A DNA stretch of 64,000 bases, taken from assembly GCF_007827815.1 (NCBI RefSeq), contig NZ_VITH01000023.1:1-64000 (forward strand), read 5' to 3'. Positions 17,483 to 26,123 of the stretch are shown one piece after another (position 1 is the stretch's first letter; the number at the start of each line of letters is the position of its first letter). Source of the DNA: Azospirillum brasilense. Lineage in GTDB: Bacteria > Pseudomonadota > Alphaproteobacteria > Azospirillales > Azospirillaceae. The notes beneath the pieces were generated by a model. It did no database searches. It was not told the DNA's origin and worked only from the letters and a program-made list of their open reading frames with translations. A program made the translations under genes and the position numbers.

Positions 17483-18088
17483 ATGGCGTTCGAACTGCCG
17501 CCGCTCCCGTATGGTTATGATGCTCTGCAGCCGTTCATGTCGTCGGAGACGCTGCACCTGCACCACGACAAGCACCACCAGACCTACGTCACCAACCTGA
17601 ACAACCTGACGAAGGACAGCCCGCTGGCCGACGCCAGCCTGGAAGACGTCATCAAGCAGAGCTACGGCGACGCCTCCAAGCAGGGCCTGTTCAACAACGC
17701 CGGTCAGGTGTGGAACCACACCTTCTACTGGCAGAGCATGAAGAAGAACGGTGGCGGCGCCATCCCGGGCGAGCTTGAGAAGCGCCTGATCGCCGACTTC
17801 GGCAGCGTCGATAAGTTCAAGGAAGAGTTCTCGAACGCCGCGATCACCCAGTTCGGCTCGGGCTGGGCGTGGCTGTACATCGACGGCGGCAAGCTGAAGG
17901 TCACCAAGACCTCCAACGCTGACACCCCGCTGGCCCAGGGTCACTTCCCGCTGCTGACCGCCGACGTGTGGGAGCACGCCTACTACGTCGACTACCAGAA
18001 CCGCCGCGCGGACTTCGTGAAGGCGTTCCTGGAGAGCCTGGTGAACTGGGAATTCGTGGCCGAGCGCCTGTCGAAGGCCCCGGCCTGA
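17483..18088 (+). CDS. sodB: Iron superoxide dismutase
   Basis: A 201-residue cytoplasmic superoxide dismutase (two superoxide to O2 + H2O2). Metal ligands are recognisable: His in LHLHHDKHHQTY (H27), His in WNHTFYW, and Asp/His in DVWEHAYYVDYQNRR. FGSGWAWLYIDGG is the usual central motif, and the overall pattern matches Fe-type (possibly cambialistic) enzymes. ATG 17483 is preceded by a GAGAGGG site; a longer frame from 17429 has no conservation. It sits 69 bp after hpnE on the same strand, with a strong terminator after it. Confidence 0.96.
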   Translation: MAFELPPLPYGYDALQPFMSSETLHLHHDKHHQTYVTNLNNLTKDSPLADASLEDVIKQSYGDASKQGLFNNAGQVWNHTFYWQSMKKNGGGAIPGELEKRLIADFGSVDKFKEEFSNAAITQFGSGWAWLYIDGGKLKVTKTSNADTPLAQGHFPLLTADVWEHAYYVDYQNRRADFVKAFLESLVNWEFVAERLSKAPA

Positions 18089-18112
18089 TCCTTCCCCGGA
18101 TCGCCAGAACGG

Positions 18113-18140
18113 AAAAGGCCCCCGATCGGGGGCCTTTTTT
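18113..18140 (+). terminator. Terminator of sodB
   Basis: The perfect palindrome GGCCCCCGATCGGGGGCC (18117-18134) is flanked by AAAA on the left and TTTTTT on the right, so it can work in both directions, including for the convergent Mth938 gene. Confidence 0.92.
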
Positions 18141-18173
18141 GTTGCTCCATTCCGGCCGGGCTACAGACCCGGC

Positions 18174-18551
18174 TCACACCGGCAAGAGCGCCGCCCCCAC
18201 CCGCCGGCCTTCGGCCAGCAGGACGTTGTAGGTGCGGCATGCCGCCCCGGTGTCCATCACTTCGACCACCAGACCGGCGTCGCGCAGGCCTTGGCGCAGC
18301 GCCTTGGGCAGAAGCTGCATCCGGGCGCCGGAGCCGAGGAGGAGGAACTCCACCCGCGGCTCCGCCGTGATGACCTGGGCGAAGTCCTCCGCCGTCAGGG
18401 CGGCGAAGTCCCGGGGGCGCCAGGGCTCCGTGCGGTCGGGAAGGACCACGACCGCCCCGGTGCGCCATTGCCCGGACACGCAGAACTGCCCGTCCCCGTA
18501 GCCGTCGATGACCTGACGGTCCGACGGGATGATCGGCGTGATGTCCGCCAT
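18174..18551 (-). CDS. Mth938-domain (NDUFAF3-like) protein
   Basis: 125 residues of the Mth938/DUF498 fold, the family of the mitochondrial complex I assembly factor NDUFAF3. Visible blocks are VIDGYGDGQFCVSGQWRTGA, VEFLLLGSGARMQLLP and the C-terminal VEVMDTGAACRTYNVLLAEG. The molecular activity of the family is unknown. It follows secF by 26 bp on the same strand, the arrangement seen in many Alphaproteobacteria, and so is probably co-transcribed with yajC-secD-secF. The NDUFAF6-like gene at 13.3-14.1 kb is the second complex I assembly-type factor nearby. Confidence 0.9.
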   Translation of the reverse strand: MADITPIIPSDRQVIDGYGDGQFCVSGQWRTGAVVVLPDRTEPWRPRDFAALTAEDFAQVITAEPRVEFLLLGSGARMQLLPKALRQGLRDAGLVVEVMDTGAACRTYNVLLAEGRRVGAALLPV

Positions 18552-18577
18552 CTCTGATCCGTTCCTGTTCTTGTCGC

Positions 18578-19531
18578 TCAGGGCGTCGGGTTGGCGGCCG
18601 GGGCCGCGTTCTCCGCCGGCGCGTTGCGGCGCAGCCGGTTCTCGCCCAGGAACAGCAAGATGGGGGCGGCGATAAAGATGGACGAGGAGGTGGCCAGGAA
18701 AATGCCGAAGATCAGCACGATGCCGAAGTCCTGCAGCGCCTCGCCGCCGAAGAAGGCCAGCGGCAGGATCGACAGCAGCGTCGACATGGAGGTGCCCAGC
18801 GTGCGGTTCAGCGTCTCGTTGATCGAGCGGTCGATCAGCTCGCGCAACGGCATTTTCTTGTAGATGCGCAGGTTCTCACGCATGCGGTCATAGACCACGA
18901 CCTTGTCGTTGGTCGAATAGCCCATGATCGTCAGGATCGCCGCGATGGCCGTCAGGTTGAACTGCATCCCGGTGATCGCGTAGAAGCCGACCACCTTCGT
19001 CACGTCCAGCAGCAGCGTCACGATGGCGCCGAAGCCGAACTGCCATTCGAAGCGGAACCAGATGTAGACGAGCATCGCCAGCAGCGCGAGGCCGAGCGCC
19101 AGCATGCCGTTGAAGAACAGCTCGCCGCTGACCGAGGCGCCGACCGCCTCGACGCGGCGCACGGTGGTGCCGGGAATCTCCTGGGCGAGCGTGGCCCTCA
19201 CCTTGTCGGCGGCCACTTGCTGCGCCGCGTCGTCGCCCGGCTGGCGTTCCAGGCGGATCAGCACGTCCTGGGGCGAACCGAACTCCTGCAACGCCACCTG
19301 CCCCATGTTGAGCTGGGTCAGCGTGTGGCGCAGCGAGGCGAAGTCGGCGGCCTGCGGCGTCCGCGCCTCGATGACGATGCCACCGCGGAAGTCGATGCCG
19401 TAGTTCAGGCCGGGATAGAAGAACAGCACCACCGACGCAATCGACAGGAACGCCGACACGATCAGGCCGGCGTGTCGCCCGCGCATGAACTGGATGTTGG
19501 TGTTGTCAGGGACCAGACGAAGCCGGAACAT
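18578..19531 (-). CDS. secF: Protein translocase subunit SecF
   Basis: 317 residues. SecF pairs with SecD in the inner membrane and uses the proton-motive force to pull secreted proteins through SecYEG. It has an N-terminal helix (HAGLIVSAFLSIASVVLFF), the conserved GIDFRGG motif, a periplasmic P4-like domain, and a five-helix bundle with YIWFRFEWQFG, MGYSTNDKVVVYDRMREN and SINETLNRTLGTSMSTLL. The Asn/Asp residues of the STNDKVVVYDR region are those linked to proton coupling. The C-terminus is Ala/Asn/Pro-rich. It follows secD with a 12-bp gap. Confidence 0.98.
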   Translation of the reverse strand: MFRLRLVPDNTNIQFMRGRHAGLIVSAFLSIASVVLFFYPGLNYGIDFRGGIVIEARTPQAADFASLRHTLTQLNMGQVALQEFGSPQDVLIRLERQPGDDAAQQVAADKVRATLAQEIPGTTVRRVEAVGASVSGELFFNGMLALGLALLAMLVYIWFRFEWQFGFGAIVTLLLDVTKVVGFYAITGMQFNLTAIAAILTIMGYSTNDKVVVYDRMRENLRIYKKMPLRELIDRSINETLNRTLGTSMSTLLSILPLAFFGGEALQDFGIVLIFGIFLATSSSIFIAAPILLFLGENRLRRNAPAENAAPAANPTP

Positions 19532-19543
19532 GGGAATGACCTC

Positions 19544-21142
19544 TTACACCGGCAGGGCGGCCGGCCGCGTCTTGCGCAGCCAACTGACCATCATGAGACG
19601 CACGAGCACGGTGGCCGTGAACAGCGAAATCAGGATGCCGAAGGTGATGGTGACGGCGAAGCCCTTGATCGCGCCGGTGCCCAGCACGAACAGGATGGCC
19701 ATCTTGATGGCGGTGGTCAGGTTGGCGTCCACGATGGTGGAGTAGGCGCGGTTGAAACCGGCCTCGACCGAGCCGAAGACGCCACGCCCCTTCTTGGTTT
19801 CCTCGCGGATGCGCTCGTTGATCAGGATGTTGGCGTCGACCGCCAGACCGAGCGACAGCAGGACACCGGCGATGCCCGGCAGCGTCAGCGTCGCCTGGAG
19901 CAGCGACAGCGCGGCCAGGGTGAGGACGGTGTTGACCAGCAGGGCGAAGCAGGCGAAGGCTCCGAACAGGCCGTAGGCGGCGATCATGTAGGCGCAGACC
20001 AGCACGAAGCCGATTCCCACCGACATCAGGCCGGCGCGGATCGAATCGGCGCCGAGGTCGGGGCCGACCGTGCGCTCCTCGATCACTTTCAGCGGGGCCG
20101 GCAGCGCGCCGGCGCGCAGCAGGACGGCGAGATCGTTGGCGTCGGCGGCGGTGAAGCTGCCGCTGATCTGGCCGCGTCCGCCGGTGATCGGCTCGCGGAT
20201 CACCGGGGCGCTGATGACCTTGTTGTCGAGCACGATGGCAAAGGGCCGGCCGACGTTGGCGCGGGTCACGTCGGCGAAACGGCGGGCGCCGATGCTGTCG
20301 AATTCGAAATTGACCACCCACTCGCCGGTCTGCGGGTTGCTGCCCGCGGTGGCGTTGGTCAGGTTGGCGCCGTCCACCTCGACCTTCTTGCGGATGACGT
20401 AGGCGCTCTGCGCCCGCCCGCCTTCCGCCGAGGGCAGGATGTCGGTCCCCGGAGGGGCGCGGCCGGCGCTCGGGTCGGCGTTCATGTCGACCAGACGGAA
20501 GGTCATCTTCGCGGTGGTGCCGAGCAGCCGCTTCACGCGGTCCGGGTCCTCGACGCCGGGAAGCTGGACCAGGATGCGGTCGGCGCCCTGGCGGGCGATG
20601 GTCGGCTCGTTGACGCCGGTCTCGTCGATGCGGCGCCGCACGATCTCGATGGACTGCTCGATGGCCTGGGTGGCGCGCTCGCGCAGGGCGATCTCGCTGA
20701 GCCGGGCGGTGACGCTGCCACCGCTGGAGGCGACCTCCAGGTCCGGCTGGCCGCCGCCGAGCGGGCCGCCGCCGATGGTGTTGGCGAGCTGGCGCAGCGC
20801 CCGCACCGCCGTGTCGGCCTGCGCCGGGTCTCGGAGCTGCACGGTGATGCCGCGGTCGCCCGGGTTGATCGCCGTGTAGCCGACATTGTCGTTGCGCAGC
20901 TGGGTGCGCGCCGAATCGACCAGGCCTTCGACGCGGTCACGGATGACCGCGCCCATGTCCACCTCGAGCAGCAGGTGCGACCCGCCGCGCAGATCGAGGC
21001 CGAGATTGACCCGGCTGTGTGCGTACCAGCTCGGCAGGGCCGACAGCGTCTCGCGGCTGAAAAAATTCGGCAGCGTGAGGATGGTCCCGAGCACGCAGAT
21101 CGCGACGATCAGAAAAATCTTCCAGCGCGGAAAATACAGCAT
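19544..21142 (-). CDS. secD: Protein translocase subunit SecD
   Basis: 532 residues of the SecDF motor. TM1 (WKIFLIVAICVLGTILTLP) is followed by the signature LGLDLRGGSHLLLEVD. The P1 periplasmic head comes next (about residues 60-330, with VQLPGVEDPDRVKRLLG and ISAPVIREPITGGRGQISG). The C-terminal helices contain LGLAVDANILINERIREE, FNRAYSTIVDANLTT and the export-domain end. It lies between yajC (36 bp upstream) and secF (12 bp downstream), the standard operon order. Confidence 0.98.
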   Translation of the reverse strand: MLYFPRWKIFLIVAICVLGTILTLPNFFSRETLSALPSWYAHSRVNLGLDLRGGSHLLLEVDMGAVIRDRVEGLVDSARTQLRNDNVGYTAINPGDRGITVQLRDPAQADTAVRALRQLANTIGGGPLGGGQPDLEVASSGGSVTARLSEIALRERATQAIEQSIEIVRRRIDETGVNEPTIARQGADRILVQLPGVEDPDRVKRLLGTTAKMTFRLVDMNADPSAGRAPPGTDILPSAEGGRAQSAYVIRKKVEVDGANLTNATAGSNPQTGEWVVNFEFDSIGARRFADVTRANVGRPFAIVLDNKVISAPVIREPITGGRGQISGSFTAADANDLAVLLRAGALPAPLKVIEERTVGPDLGADSIRAGLMSVGIGFVLVCAYMIAAYGLFGAFACFALLVNTVLTLAALSLLQATLTLPGIAGVLLSLGLAVDANILINERIREETKKGRGVFGSVEAGFNRAYSTIVDANLTTAIKMAILFVLGTGAIKGFAVTITFGILISLFTATVLVRLMMVSWLRKTRPAALPV

Positions 21143-21178
21143 TCGTAAACCAGTCCCGTTCGCTACCGGAGAACCGCG

Positions 21179-21550
21179 TTACTTGCGGTCCGCAACCTTT
21201 TCTTCAGCCTTCTCGTCGGCGCTCTTGGCCGGCTCGGACTTCGACAGCACGAGATTCACGGTGGAGCGCATGACGCGGACGCGGACGTTCTCGGCGATCT
21301 CGACCTGGAGCTCGTCGTCCGGGCCGACCTTGGTGATGGTGCCGATGATGCCGCCGCCGGTCACCACGCGGTCGCCGCGACGGATGGCCTCCAGCATGCC
21401 CTTGTGTTCCTTCATCTTCTTCTGCTGCGGACGGATCAGCAGGAAATAGAAGACGACGAAGATCAGGATCAGCGGCAGGAACTGCACGATCATGTCGGCC
21501 CCACCGGCGGCGGGCGCGGCGGTCTGTGCATAGGCCGTCGAAACGAACAT
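21179..21550 (-). CDS. yajC: Preprotein translocase accessory subunit YajC
   Basis: 123 residues with one membrane helix (IVQFLPLILIFVVFYFLLI) immediately followed by the diagnostic RPQQKKMKEHKGML, then the cytoplasmic beta domain GDRVVTGGGIIGTITKVG. It associates with SecDF and is the first gene of yajC-secD-secF-Mth938. The C-terminal tail is Lys/Glu/Ala-rich. Confidence 0.98.
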   Translation of the reverse strand: MFVSTAYAQTAAPAAGGADMIVQFLPLILIFVVFYFLLIRPQQKKMKEHKGMLEAIRRGDRVVTGGGIIGTITKVGPDDELQVEIAENVRVRVMRSTVNLVLSKSEPAKSADEKAEEKVADRK

Positions 21551-21661
21551 CTGGAGGCTCCCTGTGGTTTGGTTCCGAAGGCGCAGCGGGCGCTCGCGGA
21601 CGCGGCGACTATAACGGTCCGGGCCGTCGATGCAATGGAATAGGGGTACGCCCGCCGGGCT

Positions 21662-22402
21662 TCAAGGGCCGCGGCTGTCCATCACGGCAAAGAGAAGCAG
21701 GAAGCGGCGCACGCAGGGCGCCTCGACCGGCTCCACCCCGTGGAAGGATCGGTCGGACGGCGCGTAGGCCAGAAGATGGTTCGGCAGGAAAGGCGCGGTG
21801 CCGGCCAACTCGAAATCCTCGCGCGGGAACCGCTCCGTCGAGCGCCCGGTGTTGGCGGTGAAGGACGGGTCGCGGGGCCGGTACAGAGCCGTGCCGAGAT
21901 CGGGACGGCGGCCGTCCGCCGGCATGTAGAGCAGCATGGACAGGAAGGTGCCGAACACGTCGGTGTGGGGCAGCATGGCGTGGCCCGCATGGTCCTCGAC
22001 CAGCCGTGCGTAGACCGTCGCCGGCCGGGCCGCGACGGGCGTTTCCAGCTTGGCGGCGAGCGAGGGGAAGCGCGGGGCGAGCCTTTTCAGCGTCTCCGGA
22101 CCGAACAGGCAATCGCGGACCTCCCGCCAGACCGCTCCGGCCTCCGGCTCCATCTCCCTCAGGGCGCGGTCGGTCAGCACCATCTGATGGCGCTGGGGAA
22201 GCGTGTCCATCTGCAGGAGGGCCAGCGCCTCGAACCTCGGCCATTGGGCGACGGCGCGGGCGTAGAGGTCCGCCGGCAGGGCGTCCGGCACCACCAGATG
22301 CGGGAAAGGGTCCTCCCGCAAGGGCGTCTCCTCCAGCCGGCGCAGGACATGAGCGGCGCTTCCGGCCGGGTTGGGGAGATCGGCGGAACGTTCTGCGTGC
22401 AT
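21662..22402 (-). CDS. 2OG-Fe(II) oxygenase-like protein
   Basis: 246 residues. The pattern is that of the prolyl-hydroxylase-type double-stranded beta-helix: HTDVFGTFLSMLLYMP near residues 144-159 supplies the H-x-D iron pair. The distal His lies in SFHGVEPV (about 219-226), and a downstream Arg (VRRFLLLF) would bind the 2-oxoglutarate carboxylate. Substrate unknown; relatives act on proteins, lipids or sugars. The N-terminus (EETPLREDPFPHLVVPDALP) is typical of this bacterial subgroup. It is divergent from the DUF815 gene and 111 bp downstream of the sec promoter region on the opposite side of yajC. Confidence 0.78.
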   Translation of the reverse strand: MHAERSADLPNPAGSAAHVLRRLEETPLREDPFPHLVVPDALPADLYARAVAQWPRFEALALLQMDTLPQRHQMVLTDRALREMEPEAGAVWREVRDCLFGPETLKRLAPRFPSLAAKLETPVAARPATVYARLVEDHAGHAMLPHTDVFGTFLSMLLYMPADGRRPDLGTALYRPRDPSFTANTGRSTERFPREDFELAGTAPFLPNHLLAYAPSDRSFHGVEPVEAPCVRRFLLLFAVMDSRGP

Positions 22403-22540
22403 GGCCGGCCCTCGGTTCGCGTTGCGCGCACCTTAGCGGCGCGCACCCCTCCCCCGCAAGCGCGCCGCCTTGTCCGGCGGCGCAGCGACGGGTTAGGGTC
22501 GGCGCAACGAAACCGGAAGAAACGCCTGCGAAGGAACACG

Positions 22541-23398
22541 ATGTCGGACGCCCAACTGCTGCCCCTCCTCACCCGCATCGCCGAAGCCCTGGAACGGCTC
22601 GCCCCGCCGCCGCCGGGCCGGCTCGACCTCGGCGCCGCCGACGCCTTCGTCTGGCACGCCGATCCCGACCGGCTGGAGCCGGTGCCCACCGTCAACCGGG
22701 TCGAGATCGGCCTGCTGCGCGGCGTCGAGCGGCAGCGCGACATCCTGCTCGACAACACCACCCGCTTCGCCACCGGCCTGCCCGCCAACAACGCCCTGCT
22801 CTGGGGCTCGCGCGGCATGGGCAAAAGCTCGCTGGTCAAGTCGGTGCACGCCGCGGTGGCGCAGGAGCATCCCGGCACGCTGGCTCTGGTGGAGATCCAC
22901 CGCGAGGACATTCCCACCCTGCCCCGCCTGCTCGTCCGGCTGAAGGACGAGCCGCGCCGCTTCATCCTGTTCTGCGACGACCTCTCTTTCGACCATGACG
23001 ACGCCCACTACAAGTCGCTGAAGGCCGTTCTGGAGGGCGGGATCGAGGGGCGTCCGGAGAATGTGGTGTTCTACGCCACCTCCAACCGCCGCCACCTGAT
23101 GCCGCGCGACATGATCGAGAACGAGCGCTCCACCGCCATCAACCCGGCCGAGGCGGTCGAGGAGAAGGTGTCGCTGTCCGACCGCTTCGGCCTGTGGCTG
23201 GGCTTCCACAACTGTGACCAGCCGACCTACTTCGCGATGATCGAGGGCTACGCCGCCCGCTTCGGGCTGGACATCCCGGCGGAGCAGCTGCGGGCCGAGG
23301 CCGTGGAATGGTCGGTGACCCGCGGCAGCCGCTCCGGCCGGGTGGCCTGGCAGTTCATCCAGGACCTGGCTGGCCGTCTGGAGAAGCCCCTTCGCTGA
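22541..23398 (+). CDS. DUF815-family AAA+ ATP-binding protein
   Basis: 285 residues, ATG 22541 after an AAGGA site. Walker A is GSRGMGKSSLVK (about residue 88-99) and Walker B is RRFILFCDDLSF; a sensor-like FYATSNRRHLMPRDM follows. This matches the widespread DUF815 (COG2607) AAA+ family, whose cellular role is not established. It is the only plus-strand gene between yajC and the LysM/LytM gene, with which its 3' end overlaps convergently by 44 bp (23355-23398). Confidence 0.9.
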   Translation: MSDAQLLPLLTRIAEALERLAPPPPGRLDLGAADAFVWHADPDRLEPVPTVNRVEIGLLRGVERQRDILLDNTTRFATGLPANNALLWGSRGMGKSSLVKSVHAAVAQEHPGTLALVEIHREDIPTLPRLLVRLKDEPRRFILFCDDLSFDHDDAHYKSLKAVLEGGIEGRPENVVFYATSNRRHLMPRDMIENERSTAINPAEAVEEKVSLSDRFGLWLGFHNCDQPTYFAMIEGYAARFGLDIPAEQLRAEAVEWSVTRGSRSGRVAWQFIQDLAGRLEKPLR

Positions 23399-24719
23399 CC
23401 CGCGGCTCCATGCGGTCGCGCGGATCGACCGCCTGGCTGCCCTTGCGCAGTTCGAAGTGAAGCTGCGGGCTCGTCACCGACCCGGTCTGGCCGACCGTGC
23501 CGATGGCCTGCCCGCGCTTCACCGCCACGCCCCGCTCCACGTCGATGCGGTCGAGATGGGCGTAGGCGGTGATGAAGCCGTCGGAATGCTTCACCAGCAG
23601 CAGATTGCCGAAGCCGCGCAGCTCGTTGCCGGCGTAGGCGACGACGCCGTTGTCGGCGGCGACCACGGTCGTTCCCTTGGTGGCGGCGATGTTCAGGCCA
23701 TCGTTGTGCAGGCCGTCCGGCTTCGGCCCGAAGGTCGAGATCACCTTCCCCTTCACCGGCCAGAGCAGGCGCCCGGTGGCGCGCTGCGCCGTCGCCGGCT
23801 CCGCGGCCTTTGGCGGCGGGGGCGGGGCGGCGGCGACCTCCTGGGCCGGTGCCGGCGGCGGAGCCGGGACCGGAGCGGCCTCGACGACGCGCGGCGCGGG
23901 CGCCGGCTCCGGAACGGCGGGCTTCTGGCCGGGCGGGCGCAGCGATGTCGGGGCCTGCCCAGGCTGGTAGACTGGTGCTCCGGTCGTCGCCTCCGGCGCG
24001 GCGCCCGGCTTGGCGGCGGGCACCGGGGCGTGGACGGTCGCGGTCGACGGCGGGCTGTCCACCGGGGCCCTTTCGACCGGTGCCGGAGCCGAGGCGCCCG
24101 GCGGCGGCAGCTCCGCCGCCTGGATGGACCCGCGCGACACCTGCTTGACCGGCGCCGAGGCGACCACGCCGCCGACCGCGGCCCCGGCGTTGGAGGACGG
24201 CGCCTGGGCCACCGCGGTGCCCCCCGACGCATCGCCACCGCCCGGCAGGCGCAGCGGCTGCCCGGCCTGTACCGCGTAAGGGGCGGTCAGGCCGTTGAGG
24301 CGGGTCAGCTCGCTCATGTCCGCGCTGAACATGCGGGAGATGCCGTAGAGCGTGTCGCCGCGCTGGACGATGTACTGGCGCGACACCGGCAGGACCAAGC
24401 GCTGCCCGACCTGGAGCTGGTAGGGCGGCGACAGGTGGTTGACCTCCAACAGGTCGCGCAGCGGCACGTTGTAGCGCCGCGACAGCGAATAAGCGGAGTC
24501 CCCGCGCTGCACGATCACCGCGCCGCCGATGGAATCCGGGGTGTTGGACACCGAGGTGACCGGCGCCAGCTCTCCCGTGCGCTGCTGGCAGGCGGCGAGC
24601 AGCGGGATCATCGTCAGCGCCGCGAGGAGGGCGCGCCCGGACACGCGGAACGGGCCGGCTACTCCGTTCCGGGAGGGGACGGAGGGTCGGACAGCAACGG
24701 TACGAAGCGGACGGGCCAC
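23355..24719 (-). CDS. LysM/LytM (NlpD/DipM-like) lipoprotein
   Basis: 454 residues from GTG 24719, which follows a strong GGGAGGA site and overlaps the pcm end by 61 bp. A signal helix ends in the lipobox LLAAC (Cys about 44). Two LysM repeats follow (VQRGDSAYSLSRRYNVPLRD and VQRGDTLYGISRMFSADMSE), then a long Pro/Ala-rich linker and a C-terminal LytM/M23 domain. The metal-site motif reads HNDGLNIA where active enzymes have H-x(3)-D-IA. Alignment places Asn at both the His and Asp ligand positions, so the domain is probably inactive. By analogy with NlpD, EnvC and DipM, I infer a division-site activator of amidases. GTG at codon 26 is an alternative start. Confidence 0.88.
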   Translation of the reverse strand: MARPLRTVAVRPSVPSRNGVAGPFRVSGRALLAALTMIPLLAACQQRTGELAPVTSVSNTPDSIGGAVIVQRGDSAYSLSRRYNVPLRDLLEVNHLSPPYQLQVGQRLVLPVSRQYIVQRGDTLYGISRMFSADMSELTRLNGLTAPYAVQAGQPLRLPGGGDASGGTAVAQAPSSNAGAAVGGVVASAPVKQVSRGSIQAAELPPPGASAPAPVERAPVDSPPSTATVHAPVPAAKPGAAPEATTGAPVYQPGQAPTSLRPPGQKPAVPEPAPAPRVVEAAPVPAPPPAPAQEVAAAPPPPPKAAEPATAQRATGRLLWPVKGKVISTFGPKPDGLHNDGLNIAATKGTTVVAADNGVVAYAGNELRGFGNLLLVKHSDGFITAYAHLDRIDVERGVAVKRGQAIGTVGQTGSVTSPQLHFELRKGSQAVDPRDRMEPRVSEGASPDGQPGPG

Positions 24720-25312
24720 AAATCCTCCCGTGTAAGACCGGTTTCGGTCCGCCGGATGCGGACGACCCGCTGACCGCGGTAGTCGCCCCCCAGCGGGATG
24801 ACCATGACACCACCAACGGCGAGCTGATCCGTCAAGTCCTTTGGCGCATCGGGACCTCCGGCAGCCGTGACCAGTATGCGCTCGAACGGCGCCTGTTCGG
24901 GCCAGCCCTTCGTCCCGTCGCCGTGGCGGGTCGTGATGTTGTGCAGGCGCAGAGCCTGGAATCGGCTCTCCGCCTCGGTCAGCAGCGGGCGCAGCCGCTC
25001 GACGGTGTAGACCCGCCGGCACAGCCGCGACAAAACCGCCGCCTGGTAGCCGGAGCCGGTGCCGATTTCCAGCACCCGCTGGCGCTCCCCAAGCTCCAGC
25101 GCCTGGGTCATCAGCGCCACGATCAGCGGCTGGCTGATGGTCTGGCCCAGATCGATGGGAAGCGCCGTGTCCTCCCATGCCTGATCCTGGAAGGGGTCTG
25201 GGACGAAGCGCTCGCGCGGGATCCGTTCGATCGCGGCCAGAACCCGGGTGTCGGTCACGCCGTTGCGGCGCAACGCCATCAGAAGCCGGATCTTGCGTGC
25301 CTCGACGGTCAC
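24659..25312 (-). CDS. pcm: Protein-L-isoaspartate O-methyltransferase
   Basis: 217 residues. It repairs isoaspartyl damage by methylating the isomerised residue with S-adenosylmethionine. Family motifs are RERFVPDPFQDQAWEDTALP, the substrate-loop GQTISQPLIVALMTQ, motif I VLEIGTGSGYQAAVLSRL, and VYTVERLRPL. The length is normal. It lies downstream of surE (28-bp gap) and overlaps the LysM/LytM gene, the surE-pcm-nlpD order also known in Gammaproteobacteria. Confidence 0.97.
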   Translation of the reverse strand: MTVEARKIRLLMALRRNGVTDTRVLAAIERIPRERFVPDPFQDQAWEDTALPIDLGQTISQPLIVALMTQALELGERQRVLEIGTGSGYQAAVLSRLCRRVYTVERLRPLLTEAESRFQALRLHNITTRHGDGTKGWPEQAPFERILVTAAGGPDAPKDLTDQLAVGGVMVIPLGGDYRGQRVVRIRRTETGLTREDLWPVRFVPLLSDPPSPPGTE

Positions 25313-25340
25313 ACCCTGCCCATTCCCCTCGGAAACACCT

Positions 25341-26123
25341 CTATTCGAACGCGTGCCGCAACGTCTGGAGCGTCGGCGTGTGGGTCAGGTCCAGATAGAC
25401 CGGCGTCACCGAAATGCCGCCGTGGAAGACCACATGGATGTCGGTGTCCGGCGCCACGTCCGCCTCGCCGCGCAGCGTCCCAATCCAGATATAGGGCTTG
25501 CCGCGCGGATCGACACGCTCCACCAGCTCGTCGCCGATCTTGCGCTTGCCGTGGCGGACCACCTGGATGCCGGTGACCCGGTCCGCCGGACAGGCCGGGA
25601 AGTTCACGTTCAGCAGGACGTATTTCGGCCAGGGCGTGGACACCGCCTTGCGGACCACCTCGGCCCCCCAGCGCTCCGCCGCCGACCAGTCGATCTGGGA
25701 GCGGGTCTCGTAATGCTGGCTGAGCGCGATGGCCGGAACGCCCAGCAGGGTCGCCTCCATGGCCGCCGCGATGGTGCCCGAATAGGTCACGTCCTCGCCG
25801 ATGTTGGAGCCCTGGTTGACGCCGGACAGGACCAGCGTCGGCCGGGCGTCCCGCATCACCTTGTTGACCGCCAGCAGCACGCAGTCGGTCGGCGTGCCGT
25901 CCACCGTGAAGCGCCGCTCGTCCAGCTGGCGCAGGCGCAGCGGCCGGTTGATGGTCAGCGAATGGCTGGCCGCCGACTGCTCCATCTCCGGCGCCACCAC
26001 CCACACGTCGTCGGTGAGGGAGCGCGCGATGGCCTCCAGCACCTTCAGGCCCGGCGCGTGGATGCCGTCATCGTTGGTGACGAGGATGCGCGCGTTCGAC
26101 AGGTCGAGCGGGTGATCGAACAT
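25341..26123 (-). CDS. surE: 5'/3'-nucleotidase SurE
   Basis: 260 residues. A metal-dependent nucleoside-monophosphate phosphatase linked to stationary-phase survival. The start region ILVTNDDGIHAPGL supplies the Asp-Asp metal site. Then come SGTPTDC-like DGTPTDCVLLA and VLSGVNQGSNIGEDVTYSGT, with the conserved Asn and Ser/Gly phosphate loop. The ATG overlaps the serS stop by one base (TGATG), so translation is probably coupled. Confidence 0.98.
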   Translation of the reverse strand: MFDHPLDLSNARILVTNDDGIHAPGLKVLEAIARSLTDDVWVVAPEMEQSAASHSLTINRPLRLRQLDERRFTVDGTPTDCVLLAVNKVMRDARPTLVLSGVNQGSNIGEDVTYSGTIAAAMEATLLGVPAIALSQHYETRSQIDWSAAERWGAEVVRKAVSTPWPKYVLLNVNFPACPADRVTGIQVVRHGKRKIGDELVERVDPRGKPYIWIGTLRGEADVAPDTDIHVVFHGGISVTPVYLDLTHTPTLQTLRHAFE

